Of a stretch of DNA of 64,000 nucleotides, positions 1-40,749 are shown in pieces (position 1 is the first letter of the stretch; every line of letters begins with the position of its first letter). This DNA is from Maea johnstoni (taxonomy: Eukaryota > Annelida > Polychaeta > Spionida > Magelonidae). The stretch covers positions 11,921,983-11,985,982 of the forward strand of contig OZ012686.1 of NCBI GenBank assembly GCA_963942565.1, written 5' to 3'. The notes beneath the pieces are model-generated. The model worked only from the letters and a program-made list of their open reading frames with translations, was not told where the DNA came from and searched no databases. The position numbers were made by a program, and so were the translations under genes.

Positions 1-9765
<9,765 letters not shown>

Positions 9766-9769
<4 letters not shown>

Positions 9770-9974
9770 CCCTTCCAACGACAAGGCTACTTTTGTGCAA
9801 AACACAAGTATGAAATAACTTTTGAGAACCATCTAAATCCTGTTTTGGTATTTATTAGATAGCTCTCGCCGAGTACTATTAGATGACTACCCGTATGCCA
9901 GGGTTACAGTCATTTTTAGGTTTTTCGCATCATTTTGTTATGGCTAAACTAGCCACTACCAGCATAAGCATTAA
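9766..9974 (-). mobile_element. TTAA-type (piggyBac-like) MITE at the P450 stop codon
   Basis: About 205 bases between two TTAA sites (9766-9769 and 9971-9974). The left end begins CCCTTCCAACG; the right end reads GCCACTACCAGCATAAGCA. It is a family member of the copies at 44-62 kb. The left TTAA contains the TAA stop of the upstream P450, so the element forms the start of that gene's 3' UTR. The sequence after the right TTAA resembles the 3' UTR of the paralogue. Confidence 0.85.
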
Positions 9975-10228
9975 CCCTGTCAAACCTGTCCACCCAAGGG
10001 TGTCTGACATGCAAACAGATTTTTTTCTTGGACTGTCTTTCTTTCAATTCTTCCCTTTGTTACTAAATACAAATTCTCGAAAACGTTCTGTTCATTTAAT
10101 CTAGGTTTTGATTGAAGTGTTAGTATTTCAGACTTTTTTGTTCTTGTAAAACTGTATTCTTTTTCTCTGCTATGTTTTGGTATTTACTTTGATGTTCTAG
10201 TTATCTTTATTTTCATTTGTACATTTTC

Positions 10229-10312
10229 CATCAGCTATAGGGGGCCTGCTCTGATGGCCATGTGGTCTAAGTCGCTGCCATTGACTGCATGCTATCTCTC
10301 ACCACTGCCTGC
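10229..10312 (+). mobile_element. tRNA-SINE head fragment, family 1
   Basis: GATGGCCATGTGGTCTAAG and ATTGACTGCATGCTATCTCT match the tRNA-like head of the SINE at 63561-63990. Confidence 0.6.
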
Positions 10313-11065
10313 AATTTCACATTTTGTATTATTTGCTCTGTTCAACAATTCTAATCATTCCTTGTTTATTTCTAATCAGTGTTTATTTTGGAGAAAGTTT
10401 TTTGAAAATGCCACTTAATTTCTACATTGCATAACCTATAAACAAAATTACGATTGAAAAAGAAACTAACTTTTAAAGGGGCACCAACGTCAGATTTGTT
10501 TGGGTTATGTCGTCCAGACATACGTCTAAAGGGAAGGCATTGTCTCAGAGGGTATGAAATAAACTTACTATTTTTAGTTATTGGGACCTTTCTAACTTTC
10601 ATTCCTTTTCGTCATTAATTTTATAAAAGGGTGACTCAAATGTTTTTTCTTATGCTGATCAAAAATGATAAAACTGAGGGTACCTATCCCCGCGCATGCT
10701 GCAAGGGCTTGTCTATAACAAGAAGTGTCAATTCTAAGATCTTGAAGTAAAAAAATGGCAAAGTTCTACTCTGGATTGACAGATTGTAATGAGGAATATT
10801 TTTTGGATATAATGCTATGTGTTACAAGTCTAAATGATCATCATAGCACAGTTCAGGGAAGAATTTAAAGGATGTTCTCTTACCTTTTATATGTCGGAAG
10901 AAAATCACAACAAAAGGCAGGAAAGGCCGTTGGGCATTTATTTAACACCAGCTTAGCCCTAAGAAGCATCCTACTTTGTTCTTTTACTTTGATATTAAGA
11001 CCAGGGCAGGACACGAGACTAAAGAATAGGACTAAATCTGCATCGGTACAGTGCCGACATTTAAT

Positions 11066-11260
11066 TCTTGCACTAAATGTGTGGGAACCCCGAGCATAAT
11101 ACACGACTGCACGCCCGATTCCCACCCAGTATCCTGGGCATGGATGCATGGATGACCTCACAATTAACTGCACGTAGTTTTGATTCGCACATTGGTCATT
11201 GATGTGCTTGGCTTATTTCTTTGAAATATTATCCATGGGCGTGTGTACTGTAGTGTATAA
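11066..11260 (+). repeat. Dispersed repeat family (copy 1)
   Basis: Alignable with 34055-34250: AATGTGTGGG, ACACGACTGCACGC, CCTGGGCATGGATGC, TCATTGATGTG and ATGGGCGTGTGTAC against their counterparts. The type is unknown. Confidence 0.5.
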
Positions 11261-11468
11261 CCTGTAACAATGGTTATGGAACGGCCTCTCAGGATACCAT
11301 CAAATGCTCCGGATTACCAATTAATGTAATGTTTTCCTTGAAGATACTATTGGATGACCTATATATCCTACTATATCTTTTGTTTAGCTATTTGCACTTT
11401 CTTGTGATACTTATGTTTATGTTGAAAATATATACACTTTGTAGAATAATATACAGGCAATTAAGTAA

Positions 11469-11469
<1 letters not shown>

Positions 11470-11564
<95 letters not shown>

Positions 11565-11614
11565 CACTATTGATATACTAGTATATATATATATACATAT
11601 ATCAATATATATAT

Positions 11615-11712
<98 letters not shown>

Positions 11713-11754
11713 ATATATATATCAATATATATCAATATATCAATATATATATAT

Positions 11755-11840
<86 letters not shown>
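11470..11840. repeat. (TA)n microsatellite with ATCAATAT interruptions
   Basis: About 370 bases of TA repeats interrupted by several ATCAATAT motifs, in the spacer between the two P450 genes. Confidence 0.95.
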
Positions 11841-11843
<3 letters not shown>

Positions 11844-12137
11844 ACTAATAGATAAAGGCACGCAGTGACATATTATTGTATATAGCCTGTTTCTTTTCTT
11901 TTCATTTATTGAATTTATCATGTATTACGGCTTTGATATCTTTTCAGTTTCCTTTTGAAACATTAGTTACATATAGTATTCACCATTCGGTATGTGTTTT
12001 TGTTTACAAGCTAATGAAAGTTCTAATAACATCGCTTTGTCATTTTGTGTTATATATCTCTCCCTTATTTATATTGATATCAATCTTGTCATGTTCCAGA
12101 GGGTTGTTTTCTAAATCGTGTCTTGCCAATCTATATT

Positions 12138-12245
12138 CAGGTCACTGGAAACTTTATCACATGCCTTAAGCTTATTTTCGAACCTGGGGTAGTAGTTAGA
12201 AATAGCAGAGAGGTAACACTTTAGAGTACTCGGCCATCAGGGTAT
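12138..12245 (-). mobile_element. SINE fragment, family 1
   Basis: GGTCACTGGAAACTTTATCA to CTCGGCCATCAGGG is the reverse complement of the SINE body and head seen at 63.8 kb, diverged. Confidence 0.5.
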
Positions 12246-12400
12246 GCATACTTGTTTACTCTCCTAGTATCAGACTGAAATTCTGATATGAAGTATTATT
12301 ACTTGCCCTGCAGTAATTCTCGATGCCGATTGATCAGTAGGTATCGGACATGCGCCCGTTCACGATAAGTAGATATAATATCGAATTCGGAAGTTTGTTT

Positions 12401-13277
12401 TTCGTCACATTTGTGCCATATTGTGGCTAATTCGTGACTAGCCAGTTGTAAGTAGTGGAGGAAACGGGAGTACCCGGCGAAAACCCCCGCCTGACTCTAA
12501 AGCCAGGGTCCCACATGAATGCGACTGAATTCGACTTTATGTAAATGATATGTAAATGAGGAAAACCCCCAAATTTTGAGTCGAATGCGAGTTTTAGGAA
12601 AAGCTCGCATTCGATGTTTGTCCAGAGTTCGGCAATTCGAAAACGAGTTTTTTTTGGCGAATGCGTCGGAAAAAAAGTAACTTCACTTCACAGAGTCCTC
12701 ACATCGCTACGTCGTCGAATGCGATCGGGTTTGCAGTTACTCATTAACATAATGACTAGCCTCATTTGCATAACGTCGCATTCGACAGAAGTACGTCGAA
12801 TGCGATTTTGCGATGACGCATTCGATTTTAACGAAGTCGAATGCGTATATTACATGTGCGCATTCGACTAAAATAGTTTTATCGCTATTTGCAGGCTAGA
12901 AAAGTAGCCTTGCACATTGATAATGTCGTATGTGCGATTTTTTAAGTCGAATGCGACCTTCTAACAGTCGCATTTGACACAAGCTGTCAATCAAACTTCT
13001 CATTTGCATAAAGTCGTACGCTCAAAGTGTTTTCGACATAGTTAGACCTTTCGACATTTTGGCTGTCGAATGCGACTTAAAGCGATCTCACATCGCATTC
13101 GACACAAACCAATTAACACCTTTTTTGCCTAACCCAGTGACTTTTTTACAGGTCGAATTTAGTCGAATTAGGGGTCGAATTCGGTTGTATGCGACTTTTT
13201 CGCATATATGTCGAATACGGTCGAACATGTCGAATCCCATGTGGGACCCAGGCTTAAGTCACTGGCAACTTTCTTAT
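12401..13277 (-). mobile_element. tRNA-SINE (family 1) interrupted by a Harbinger-like MITE
   Basis: SINE body pieces lie at 12401-12497 (GACTAGCCAGT, GGAGTACCCGGCG) and resume at 13258 with GTCACTGGCAACTTTCTT. The 754-base insertion between them carries TAA target duplications. Confidence 0.7.
12501..13254. mobile_element. PIF/Harbinger-like MITE packed with a CGCATTCGAC motif
   Basis: Termini AGCCAGGGTCCCACATG and CATGTGGGACCCAGGCT are flanked by TAA on both sides (12498-12500, 13255-13257). The 3-bp TWA target is typical of PIF/Harbinger. The interior repeats GTCGAATGCG or its complement at least a dozen times. No transposase. Confidence 0.75.
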
Positions 13278-13371
13278 AAGTCGAACGTCTAGTATATCAC
13301 ATGGTAGCCAGAAATGTGATGTATCCCGCCTTACACCTTCGGCTTGATAACCCGTGACTTGTGCCCTGTGC

Positions 13372-13676
13372 TTAATGCTGTGATGCTGGTGACACACTCA
13401 AAATATCACATCTCCTAGTTTAGCACTCTTTTATTTGTATTGTATTAACAAATCAAATGTACCCTTTATAGATCAGGAAAATTTCATTTGAGGTAAAACA
13501 TTGTAAATTAGAAACTTGTGGTCTTGCTTAGGTCATCTCAAGCACCTAAGTTAAAGAAAACCTATATTTGAATCACCAAGACCTCAGGGATTATATAGCC
13601 ATTGTTAGAAAGTGGACACGAGTGCTAAACTAGGAGATGTCTTATTTTGAGTGTGTCACCACTATCACAGCCTTAA
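13372..13676. mobile_element. Long-TIR MITE with TTAA flanks
   Basis: TTAA sites at 13372-13375 and 13673-13676. Arms of ~48 bases (GCTGTGATGCTGGTGACAC and its partner ending CACCACTATCACAGC) share GACACACTCAAAAT and CTCCTAGTTTAGCACTC. The spacer is ~200 bases. Confidence 0.75.
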
Positions 13677-14803
13677 CGAAAGGGTACATTGCGCCCTGGC
13701 AGCATCACCAGAAAAGGCTTCTTTTTTAAATTTCGAATTGCACACATGTGCAACGCAACAGGATTTTTATTTATTTTTTAGTCATAAGCAATGTCATTGA
13801 ACAATATCATAAAAGTGTTGCAATTATCCATTTATAGGGTGTGTATCCAGGGTACATTTTATGCATTACATTTTATAAAGATAGAAAAAGTATACACTTT
13901 TAAGATAAAACAACTATTGTGGGTGTCGTTATCTGTTCTGAGGATGTCCATGAATGATTTCCGCTTTCAATCAAATGTGTCTACATCTTTTACTGCTGAC
14001 TCGTGGAGTCTTGTACTGATAATATTTCTTTAATAAAGATCTTTTAACATCCCTCAATAACATTATAAAGGCTACTATGACTGCGAAAGAAAAATCACTA
14101 AGTTAAATATTCCAAAAGTAGAAGCTATCAGGGTGAATCGTTTTTAGACAACAAAGAAAGCACACTATTTATATGGACAAGAATGTAAGGTAATAATTAT
14201 TCTTTTTGCATATTTGTTTCCAAAGGTACATACACGTATGTTAACCATATGGCCTAATCCTCGATTAAAGTATCAACATTCCCCTGGTGGCTAGGAAAGA
14301 AACTAATAAAAAGACTCGAAAATTGTTCCAGAAGAAAAACGCGTTGAATCTCCTGATACTGGCAGGTTGAATATTGACCTTTATACGTGTGCCCCTTTTC
14401 TTTAGGCTATTGAGACGAATATGAACGAACAACTCTTTTTCTGGTGAGCCCGCAACATCCGTTGGCCATTTAGTTCACACAATTCCCACACGAAGGGGTT
14501 GTAATAAATATTTCCAACTACCCTGCTAGTATACCGCAGTGCCATCTATCCACAAGGGTGGGATGACATTTAAAATATGGCCTGGGAGGCAGGCTACCGT
14601 TGGCCTAAATGTACATTTCTTTATCATTCACCGTGACTTATTTATATCCTGATAAAGTAGGTTACAGGTGTCAAAGGTAGCTCATCCTCTCGACCAGTAA
14701 ACATTGTAGGGTTGTCTGGATGAGCATATCAGTTTTCCAAGCATGTGCTGAGTGTGGGGAACTCATTTCGTGACCCTGTTAGTCACCAACGTACTTTTAA
14801 GCT
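13677..14803 (+). other. 5' flank of the complete P450 gene; nothing else recognised
   Basis: No repeat family, open frame or clear TATA box was recognised. The promoter of the downstream P450 should lie here, but no element can be supported by eye. Confidence 0.4.
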
Positions 14804-34665
<19,862 letters not shown>

Positions 34666-35052
34666 CCTACCAAGCCTATGTGTCCTAGGTAGCTTGAACA
34701 TAAATAGAGTAAAACTGAGATGTGGACACTTTGGGACCAGGCCAAAATATTCACAATAGGTGGTGTTCATATCTTCGGGGTTTTGACATGTATAAAACAG
34801 ATTTCTAGTTCCTAGAAAAGGATCGCCGAACAAAAGTGTATCAATATGAATAAAAAGACTGACCCTTGTGATTGAGTGATCGAAATTAACTCATATATTT
34901 TGATGGTTTTCATAATAACGAATAATCCCTGAATGTTCCACTTGTATTACCAGGTTGAGATCTTGGGTATGGAGCTTCTTAATCTGTGTCATGTCCAGTC
35001 ACATTCCTGGTTTAATCTGTCCACGCTACTTTGGTTCTATGAATTGTATCTG
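34666..35052 (+). other. 3' flank/3' UTR of the complete P450 gene
   Basis: Stretch between the P450 stop and the LTR element. It contains the AATAAA noted separately and no open frame resembling a protein. Its first bases (CCTACCAAGCC after the stop) resemble the sequence that follows the MITE downstream of the first P450 gene, which supports paralogy of the 3' UTRs. Confidence 0.5.
34849..34854 (+). promoter_or_regulatory. Candidate polyadenylation signal of the complete P450 gene
   Basis: A canonical AATAAA lies about 185 bases after the TAG stop and before the LTR element. It would give a short 3' UTR. No transcript evidence is available. Confidence 0.45.
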
Positions 35053-35280
35053 AGCCAGTTTAAAGATGTCAACACAAACAAAGTTCTCTTGAGGAAAAAC
35101 CAACTTTACTGTTATACTAGTTGTACATAGGAGATAGGAACACCTGTTCACTTCAACCCTGCAGTCACAAGTGACCTGCTGTAAACCCGAACAAAAGGGA
35201 CTATAAATAGATGGGCACATCTAGGCCCTACCAATACACTTCTATACCTACACCACAATACAATAGGCCACAACTATGGC
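35053..35280 (-). repeat. 3' LTR of the Ty3/gypsy-like element
   Basis: Direct repeat of the 40440-40667 copy, from AGCCAGTTTAAAG to CACAACTATGGC on the + strand. No difference between the copies was seen by eye. It contains a TATA-like CTATAAATAG on the + strand, which reads CTATTTATAG in the element's own direction. Confidence 0.9.
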
Positions 35281-35356
35281 ACAATCCTTTTCTTCTCCTC
35301 CATCCCTCACAAAAGCAATGTCCAAATATACCTTACAGGTACTATGAAATGTCTGA

Positions 35357-38300
35357 TCACCAATTCACCTCATAATCATCAAAACGCTTCGGCAATTTTC
35401 GTTGTCTGGTTGAGCGTCTTGGAGCAATGTCATACGAAGTCGCTGCACCTTCAACCTGTGGTTGTGAAATAACTGATGATTCACTATCGCTACCACCTGG
35501 AATGACATCAGTTGGCGTTAAGTCATTATGCTCAACCACACCTGCAGTTTCATTTATGAAATCAGTGCTCAACTCAGGTGGTACACCAGGTAAGGAGGGA
35601 GCAGGCACACACATATTTGTTCTCTCCTCACAGTCCGAATCACTGTCCTCGAAGTGATGGTTACTGGAAAGATATGTTGAAGAGTCCGCAAACACCTTGT
35701 AACACTCAGTACGCTTGACACGATAAGAAGTACATCGCAACTGTGAACCTGAGAACTTCCTGATGTGACACCAATCACCATCTACAGAAACAACCAAATA
35801 CCTATCTCGTGCGCGACACTTATTCCCATCTGCATATAAATACACCAAATCCCCTACGCACACACACTCTAATCTGGAGGCTTTACCCCTAGGAGCTTTA
35901 GATATTTCACTATGAGGATGATTAGCTAGTCTCTTATTGTGTTTGTCAATGATCACCTCGCGATCAGAAAGAGGCAACTGCTCATTGGTGAACTGATCTC
36001 TCTGGAACCACATTTCGCGAGCAGACAATCCATGTGAACGAATTCTGGTATTTAGGCGAGCCACTGCTATGGAAAGTGTGACTTTGCTAACAGGACCCCC
36101 ACACGGCTTCTGACGCAATAGTTCTGCCTCTAACTCCTGGATGGCTCTTTCTGCAACAGGATTTTTATTGGGACTTTTGACTCGCCCAATCTCAATACAA
36201 ATGCGAAGTTGGCGTAATTGATCATCATTCACGAGACCTTGAAAACCGGGAGCAGCATCTGTCCGCACCAATGCCATAGGACCATGCTCTGGTCTTAAGC
36301 CTAAACACAGTTGAACCATAGCTTCTCGCAAAGTACAACTTTGTTCATTGTCAATCAAACAGGCCGCTGTGAAGGAAGTAATGGACTCCCGTAGAACAAA
36401 AACTAACTGGCGTTCCCGCTTAATAACATCGGCAGCAAATGTTACACCAACCGCATCAGGTGGATCACTCGTGGACTGTGAAATAAGGGTGTGTGGTATA
36501 TTTTGCAATGAAGCACACTGGTGACAAGACTTGGTAACTTGGGCAATCGCTCGATCCATGTCAAGAGCGTAAAAGAACCGTCTGACCACAAGTCCAAGCT
36601 GATGGCAAGATGGATGATCAAGCTTCACATGTAGGGCTGTAAGTAAACCAAGCAGAACTTGACGTGGCACAACTATCAACTCCCTTGTGGTCACCAAAGG
36701 ATCATCTCGCCTAACCACCATTAAAGCATCCCTTGCAACTGTTGCCACATTGATATATCTCTTCACATCCTTAATGTCAGTAGCCTTTTTAGATGGACGA
36801 GTACCCTGGCGCAAATGAGCACGAGCTCGGCGAAGATCGGGACATTCTGACTGTGTGACCTTCCAAGCAGCACGGCTTGTAAATGGAAGCTTGACATCCC
36901 CAGACAACAACTCGGAAACAGAAACATTTCGAACGACTGACTCCTCTGCCTGTATGACAAACAAACACACTTGACATCTAGGCTCGCTGCACTCTGAAGC
37001 ATTACGAGACGCAAAATCAGACGGCAGATTGGCCTTTCCTGCAAGATGACGTACTGACACCTGAAAACGGCTTACAGTAGATAGAAAAGTAGCCACACGC
37101 ATGCTAGAAGAATATTCACCCCGACACAGCTTCTCAAATGCCTGTACACACGGCTTACTATCTGTCAGAACGCATGCTTTGTTGTAAGACTGTACGATGT
37201 ATGGGGCAAAATGCTTAACAGCAGCTGCAATGCTCAACGCTTCAACCTCACATGGTATCCAATCAGACTGAAGCTTACGCAACTTTGCACTAAAGAAACC
37301 TGCAAGCTTTGGCTGACCTCCACGGCTAACATACAGAGTAGCACCCAAACCAGCAACTTTGACAGCACCATCTGTGACGATCCACAGCTGATCAGAAGGA
37401 GTCGGAATAACGATGGACTTGGTGTTGGCTAAAGCACTCTGGCACGTTTGAAATGCACTACGCTCATCATCTGACCAACTTATTTTGGTGGAAGACTCCT
37501 TTCCTGCAACAACACTATCAAGAGGCGAAACCAGTCTAGCACAATCTGGAAGCACACGAGACAGAACCTTGAATGCGCCTATGAAAGATCGAAGCCCTTT
37601 TACAGTGTCTGGTAAAGTACAGGAAGCAAGTGCAGAAACACGATGTGGGTTAGCTTGAATACTCCCCTCAGACCAGATCCATCCTAAGATAGTTGTAGAT
37701 TTTGGAGCAACTACTGTTTTGGACGCAGACAAGCATAATTTGCACTTGTGAAGGGCCAACAAAACTCTGCGCCAATTTTGATGAAGCTCTTGTGGAGTGT
37801 TACCTCCACAATACAAGTCATCTGCAATTTTGGTAACAATACCCTCCTGAACTAAACCACCAAGAACTCTGCACATGAGCTCCTCCAGGGCGGTTTCTGA
37901 TCCTGGCATTCCCATAGCTGATCGAGTGTAAACTCGGATGCCGCGAAACGGTGTTGCTACGCCACAGTACTTCATAGACTCCTTGGCCAGAGGGATTTGA
38001 TAAAATGCACTAGTCAAGTCTGACACAATGATATACTTCCACTGAGCAATTGTACGGATGATTGAATCCACATCTGGTAAAAGAGAAGGCTGAGGTTTGC
38101 TATAACGGCCAACATCCGAAAATGCAGTGACCAGACGAAAGCTGCCATTTGACTTTTTCACAAGAAAAGAAGGATTGAGATATTCAACATTCACACCAAT
38201 GTCTTCAGGTCGCTTGAAAACACCAGCTCCCTCCAACTCGTCAAATTTATTCTGCAACTCAACCAACTTATCACGGGCATACTGAGGAACGCGACCCTTG

Positions 38301-40243
38301 CGTTGAGGCGGTAAAACAGGTCCCATGTTCACAACTGCTTGAAACGGACCAACTGCGCCATTGTATCCTTTGTAAGACGGATCAAACACATCATCCAGCT
38401 CACGATGAAGTGACTCAAACTGCTTCCGCATAGATTCTGATAAAATATTGTCAGGATCAAGTTTGATGGTATCAGAATGATACGTAGACGACGGCTTCAC
38501 TGCAGTAGAGGACACAGGTAAATCAGTACCACCATCGACAGGTGACATCACAGGTACCACTTGGCAAAAATGCTCATGACGTTTCAAAACTCTTGGCTTG
38601 TCAGAATCGTTGACAATCCTCACTTTTCGTCCAACACTCGCAATAATGTCAGGCTTCGGCCAATACTCTGCACATGAACGAGATTCTGCAACATCTGTAC
38701 GCGGCTCTAACGCAAGAATCGAATCCTCAACATCAGCAGGAATTTCTAGCTCAACAAATTCGCCAGGCCATACAGTTGTACGCTTTGATGGAGCTCGCAA
38801 TACATGAATTTGAGCACGCCGCACAACGTGTGGTCCAACCTTAGTAGATGATCCATAACGATAAACAGTCCCATCTTTGAGAATAACCTCATACTTGGCT
38901 GGTCGTACGGAAATGTCATTCGTAAACATGAAGGGTACCCCTGCCAAAACCTCGACATCCATATCTGCAACTACCAAGGCCTCTAGAAGAAACTCCTGAC
39001 CTTCGCGAGATAGTAAGATCCTGATCTCTCCTACAACCTCAAGAGGAGAAACACCATCAGCCTGTAAGGCAGTCTGTGAACTCTTTACAACAGGAACACC
39101 AATCTGCTTCACAAAAGACTCTCGGATCATATTAGTCTCTGCTCCAGAATCCACAGTAATTCTAATAGGATGATGCTTATAGAAGGCATTGAAGTAAGGA
39201 GACTTGTGAACTTGAACCCGTCTTGTTGAAGCCTGACCTGCATCCGGAGTAACAATCACATCATGATGCTCGTCACCATCATCCTCATCCACATCATCAG
39301 TAGTGTAGGAAGAAGATATCACTCGAGCTTTACTAAGATACTTTTTATCACACTCAGGTAAGTATGAGCAAGTACTAAGGTAATGATCATACCTCGGACG
39401 ACCAGCCTGCTTACACAACGGGCATGACTTGACTGGACGAGATTGACTTGGACCTCTTGCACGCGAGGTAGCTGAACTATTGAAGTGACTATACGACCCA
39501 GCTCCTTTAGATACAGAGCGTAACACCTTCACCTCCTCACTAGTATGCACTTCATCCAGGAGCGACTCCATTGCCTGAGATATTTCTGGTTTGATAGAAG
39601 CCAATGATCTCGACCTAAGCTCAGTCCCATAGCGCTGCTTAACAAGACGAGGCAAATCATGATGGACTAAACGCAACCAAGTCAGCACGATGAAGTTTTC
39701 CATAGATGGAGTCAGCTCCTCATCCTCCTCAATCACCTCGCCATGGTGAGATATTCCACCATTCCTTTTCAATAGGTTGTCTTCGGCAAAAGCCACGAGC
39801 CTTTGGTACAAATCCTCCGGACGTTCCTCCGTTTCCAGCCTAATATCATTGAAGTCAATGAAGTGAGCCCCTGTCGACTGGAAACCGAAATGCATCCGAA
39901 TTGTCTGCCATATCCCTCCGATAGAAGTCGAATTCTTAACAATGGTGCTCCGAGCAATAACTGGACAGTAGTTAGCAATCTGCCCTAACATCAGCTCAAG
40001 TTGTGTAACCTTCTGCTGTGCAGTTCTCCTGGATAACACAGGAATGCTCTCATCATCATCAACGAAACCACGCATGGGATTTGCTCTTGACTTTTTCTGC
40101 CACTCAACACCATCTGTGAGAAACTGTGCAAAATTTGCATCCAATGACAATGTATACTGCAGGTTCTGACGCCAGTTTTCAAAGGAATTGACTGTCTCTA
40201 CCTTTGTTAAGCACCACTGCTTAGGAGCCCTTGCTGACGCCAT
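35357..40243 (-). CDS. gag-pol polyprotein of the Ty3/gypsy-like element
   Basis: One uninterrupted frame of about 1,630 residues from the methionine at 40243. The frame is open further upstream into the LTR, but this is the first plausible start after the primer site. Domains in order, counted from the first in-frame Met at 40468: gag-like region ~80-330; a Cys/His cluster ~349-373; aspartic protease with DSGAE ~440-444; reverse transcriptase ~735-935; RNase H ~1028-1150; integrase zinc-binding HHCC region ~1285-1318; and integrase core ~1340-1445, followed by a C-terminal tail. It is a mobile-element protein, not a host gene. Confidence 0.85.
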   Translation of the reverse strand: MASARAPKQWCLTKVETVNSFENWRQNLQYTLSLDANFAQFLTDGVEWQKKSRANPMRGFVDDDESIPVLSRRTAQQKVTQLELMLGQIANYCPVIARSTIVKNSTSIGGIWQTIRMHFGFQSTGAHFIDFNDIRLETEERPEDLYQRLVAFAEDNLLKRNGGISHHGEVIEEDEELTPSMENFIVLTWLRLVHHDLPRLVKQRYGTELRSRSLASIKPEISQAMESLLDEVHTSEEVKVLRSVSKGAGSYSHFNSSATSRARGPSQSRPVKSCPLCKQAGRPRYDHYLSTCSYLPECDKKYLSKARVISSSYTTDDVDEDDGDEHHDVIVTPDAGQASTRRVQVHKSPYFNAFYKHHPIRITVDSGAETNMIRESFVKQIGVPVVKSSQTALQADGVSPLEVVGEIRILLSREGQEFLLEALVVADMDVEVLAGVPFMFTNDISVRPAKYEVILKDGTVYRYGSSTKVGPHVVRRAQIHVLRAPSKRTTVWPGEFVELEIPADVEDSILALEPRTDVAESRSCAEYWPKPDIIASVGRKVRIVNDSDKPRVLKRHEHFCQVVPVMSPVDGGTDLPVSSTAVKPSSTYHSDTIKLDPDNILSESMRKQFESLHRELDDVFDPSYKGYNGAVGPFQAVVNMGPVLPPQRKGRVPQYARDKLVELQNKFDELEGAGVFKRPEDIGVNVEYLNPSFLVKKSNGSFRLVTAFSDVGRYSKPQPSLLPDVDSIIRTIAQWKYIIVSDLTSAFYQIPLAKESMKYCGVATPFRGIRVYTRSAMGMPGSETALEELMCRVLGGLVQEGIVTKIADDLYCGGNTPQELHQNWRRVLLALHKCKLCLSASKTVVAPKSTTILGWIWSEGSIQANPHRVSALASCTLPDTVKGLRSFIGAFKVLSRVLPDCARLVSPLDSVVAGKESSTKISWSDDERSAFQTCQSALANTKSIVIPTPSDQLWIVTDGAVKVAGLGATLYVSRGGQPKLAGFFSAKLRKLQSDWIPCEVEALSIAAAVKHFAPYIVQSYNKACVLTDSKPCVQAFEKLCRGEYSSSMRVATFLSTVSRFQVSVRHLAGKANLPSDFASRNASECSEPRCQVCLFVIQAEESVVRNVSVSELLSGDVKLPFTSRAAWKVTQSECPDLRRARAHLRQGTRPSKKATDIKDVKRYINVATVARDALMVVRRDDPLVTTRELIVVPRQVLLGLLTALHVKLDHPSCHQLGLVVRRFFYALDMDRAIAQVTKSCHQCASLQNIPHTLISQSTSDPPDAVGVTFAADVIKRERQLVFVLRESITSFTAACLIDNEQSCTLREAMVQLCLGLRPEHGPMALVRTDAAPGFQGLVNDDQLRQLRICIEIGRVKSPNKNPVAERAIQELEAELLRQKPCGGPVSKVTLSIAVARLNTRIRSHGLSAREMWFQRDQFTNEQLPLSDREVIIDKHNKRLANHPHSEISKAPRGKASRLECVCVGDLVYLYADGNKCRARDRYLVVSVDGDWCHIRKFSGSQLRCTSYRVKRTECYKVFADSSTYLSSNHHFEDSDSDCEERTNMCVPAPSLPGVPPELSTDFINETAGVVEHNDLTPTDVIPGGSDSESSVISQPQVEGAATSYDIAPRRSTRQRKLPKRFDDYEVNW

Positions 40244-40439
40244 GCTTGTAGGTATACAACTAGTAATGGCTAACAGTAGCACTGTGTAGAATAAGCTGGT
40301 CCTGACAAGTAGAGTTTTACTACCAGTCCAACAAGTGCACACTTCAGCAGAAGAACGATGAGTAGACACTGAAGACATCCAGTATGGAGGAATGAGGCTA
40401 TCTTTCTGCCCCTTGTGAGTCCAAATAACGCTGCCACCA

Positions 40440-40667
40440 AGCCAGTTTAAAGATGTCAACACAAACAAAGTTCTCTTGAGGAAAAACCAACTTTACTGTT
40501 ATACTAGTTGTACATAGGAGATAGGAACACCTGTTCACTTCAACCCTGCAGTCACAAGTGACCTGCTGTAAACCCGAACAAAAGGGACTATAAATAGATG
40601 GGCACATCTAGGCCCTACCAATACACTTCTATACCTACACCACAATACAATAGGCCACAACTATGGC
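40440..40667 (-). repeat. 5' LTR of the Ty3/gypsy-like element
   Basis: Identical by eye to the 35053-35280 repeat. The primer-type TGGTGGCAGCG follows directly in the element's sense direction (+ coordinates 40439 downward). That places this copy at the 5' end of the element. Confidence 0.9.
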
Positions 40668-40749
40668 GCTGGAAAAACTTATCACAAATACTTTCAATGA
40701 GTCTGTGCCATTGTTATTCAGTAGAGTGCAGCGTCTGGTCATGTTGTAA

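Larger units (their letters stand above)
35053..40667 (-). mobile_element. Ty3/gypsy-like LTR retrotransposon, looks whole and young
   Basis: An LTR element of about 5.6 kb in reverse orientation, between the P450 cluster and the coiled-coil gene. Parts are the two ~228-base LTRs, a tRNA-primer-type site starting TGGTGGCAGCG just inside the 5' LTR, one gag-pol frame, and a purine-rich tract (AGGAGAAGAAAAGGA, - strand) just before the 3' LTR. Domain order (gag, protease, RT, RNase H, integrase) is that of Ty3/gypsy and unlike Copia. No envelope frame is seen. The LTRs look identical by eye, so insertion was recent. No clear target-site duplication was recognised. The clade within Ty3/gypsy was not determined. 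Confidence 0.88.
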
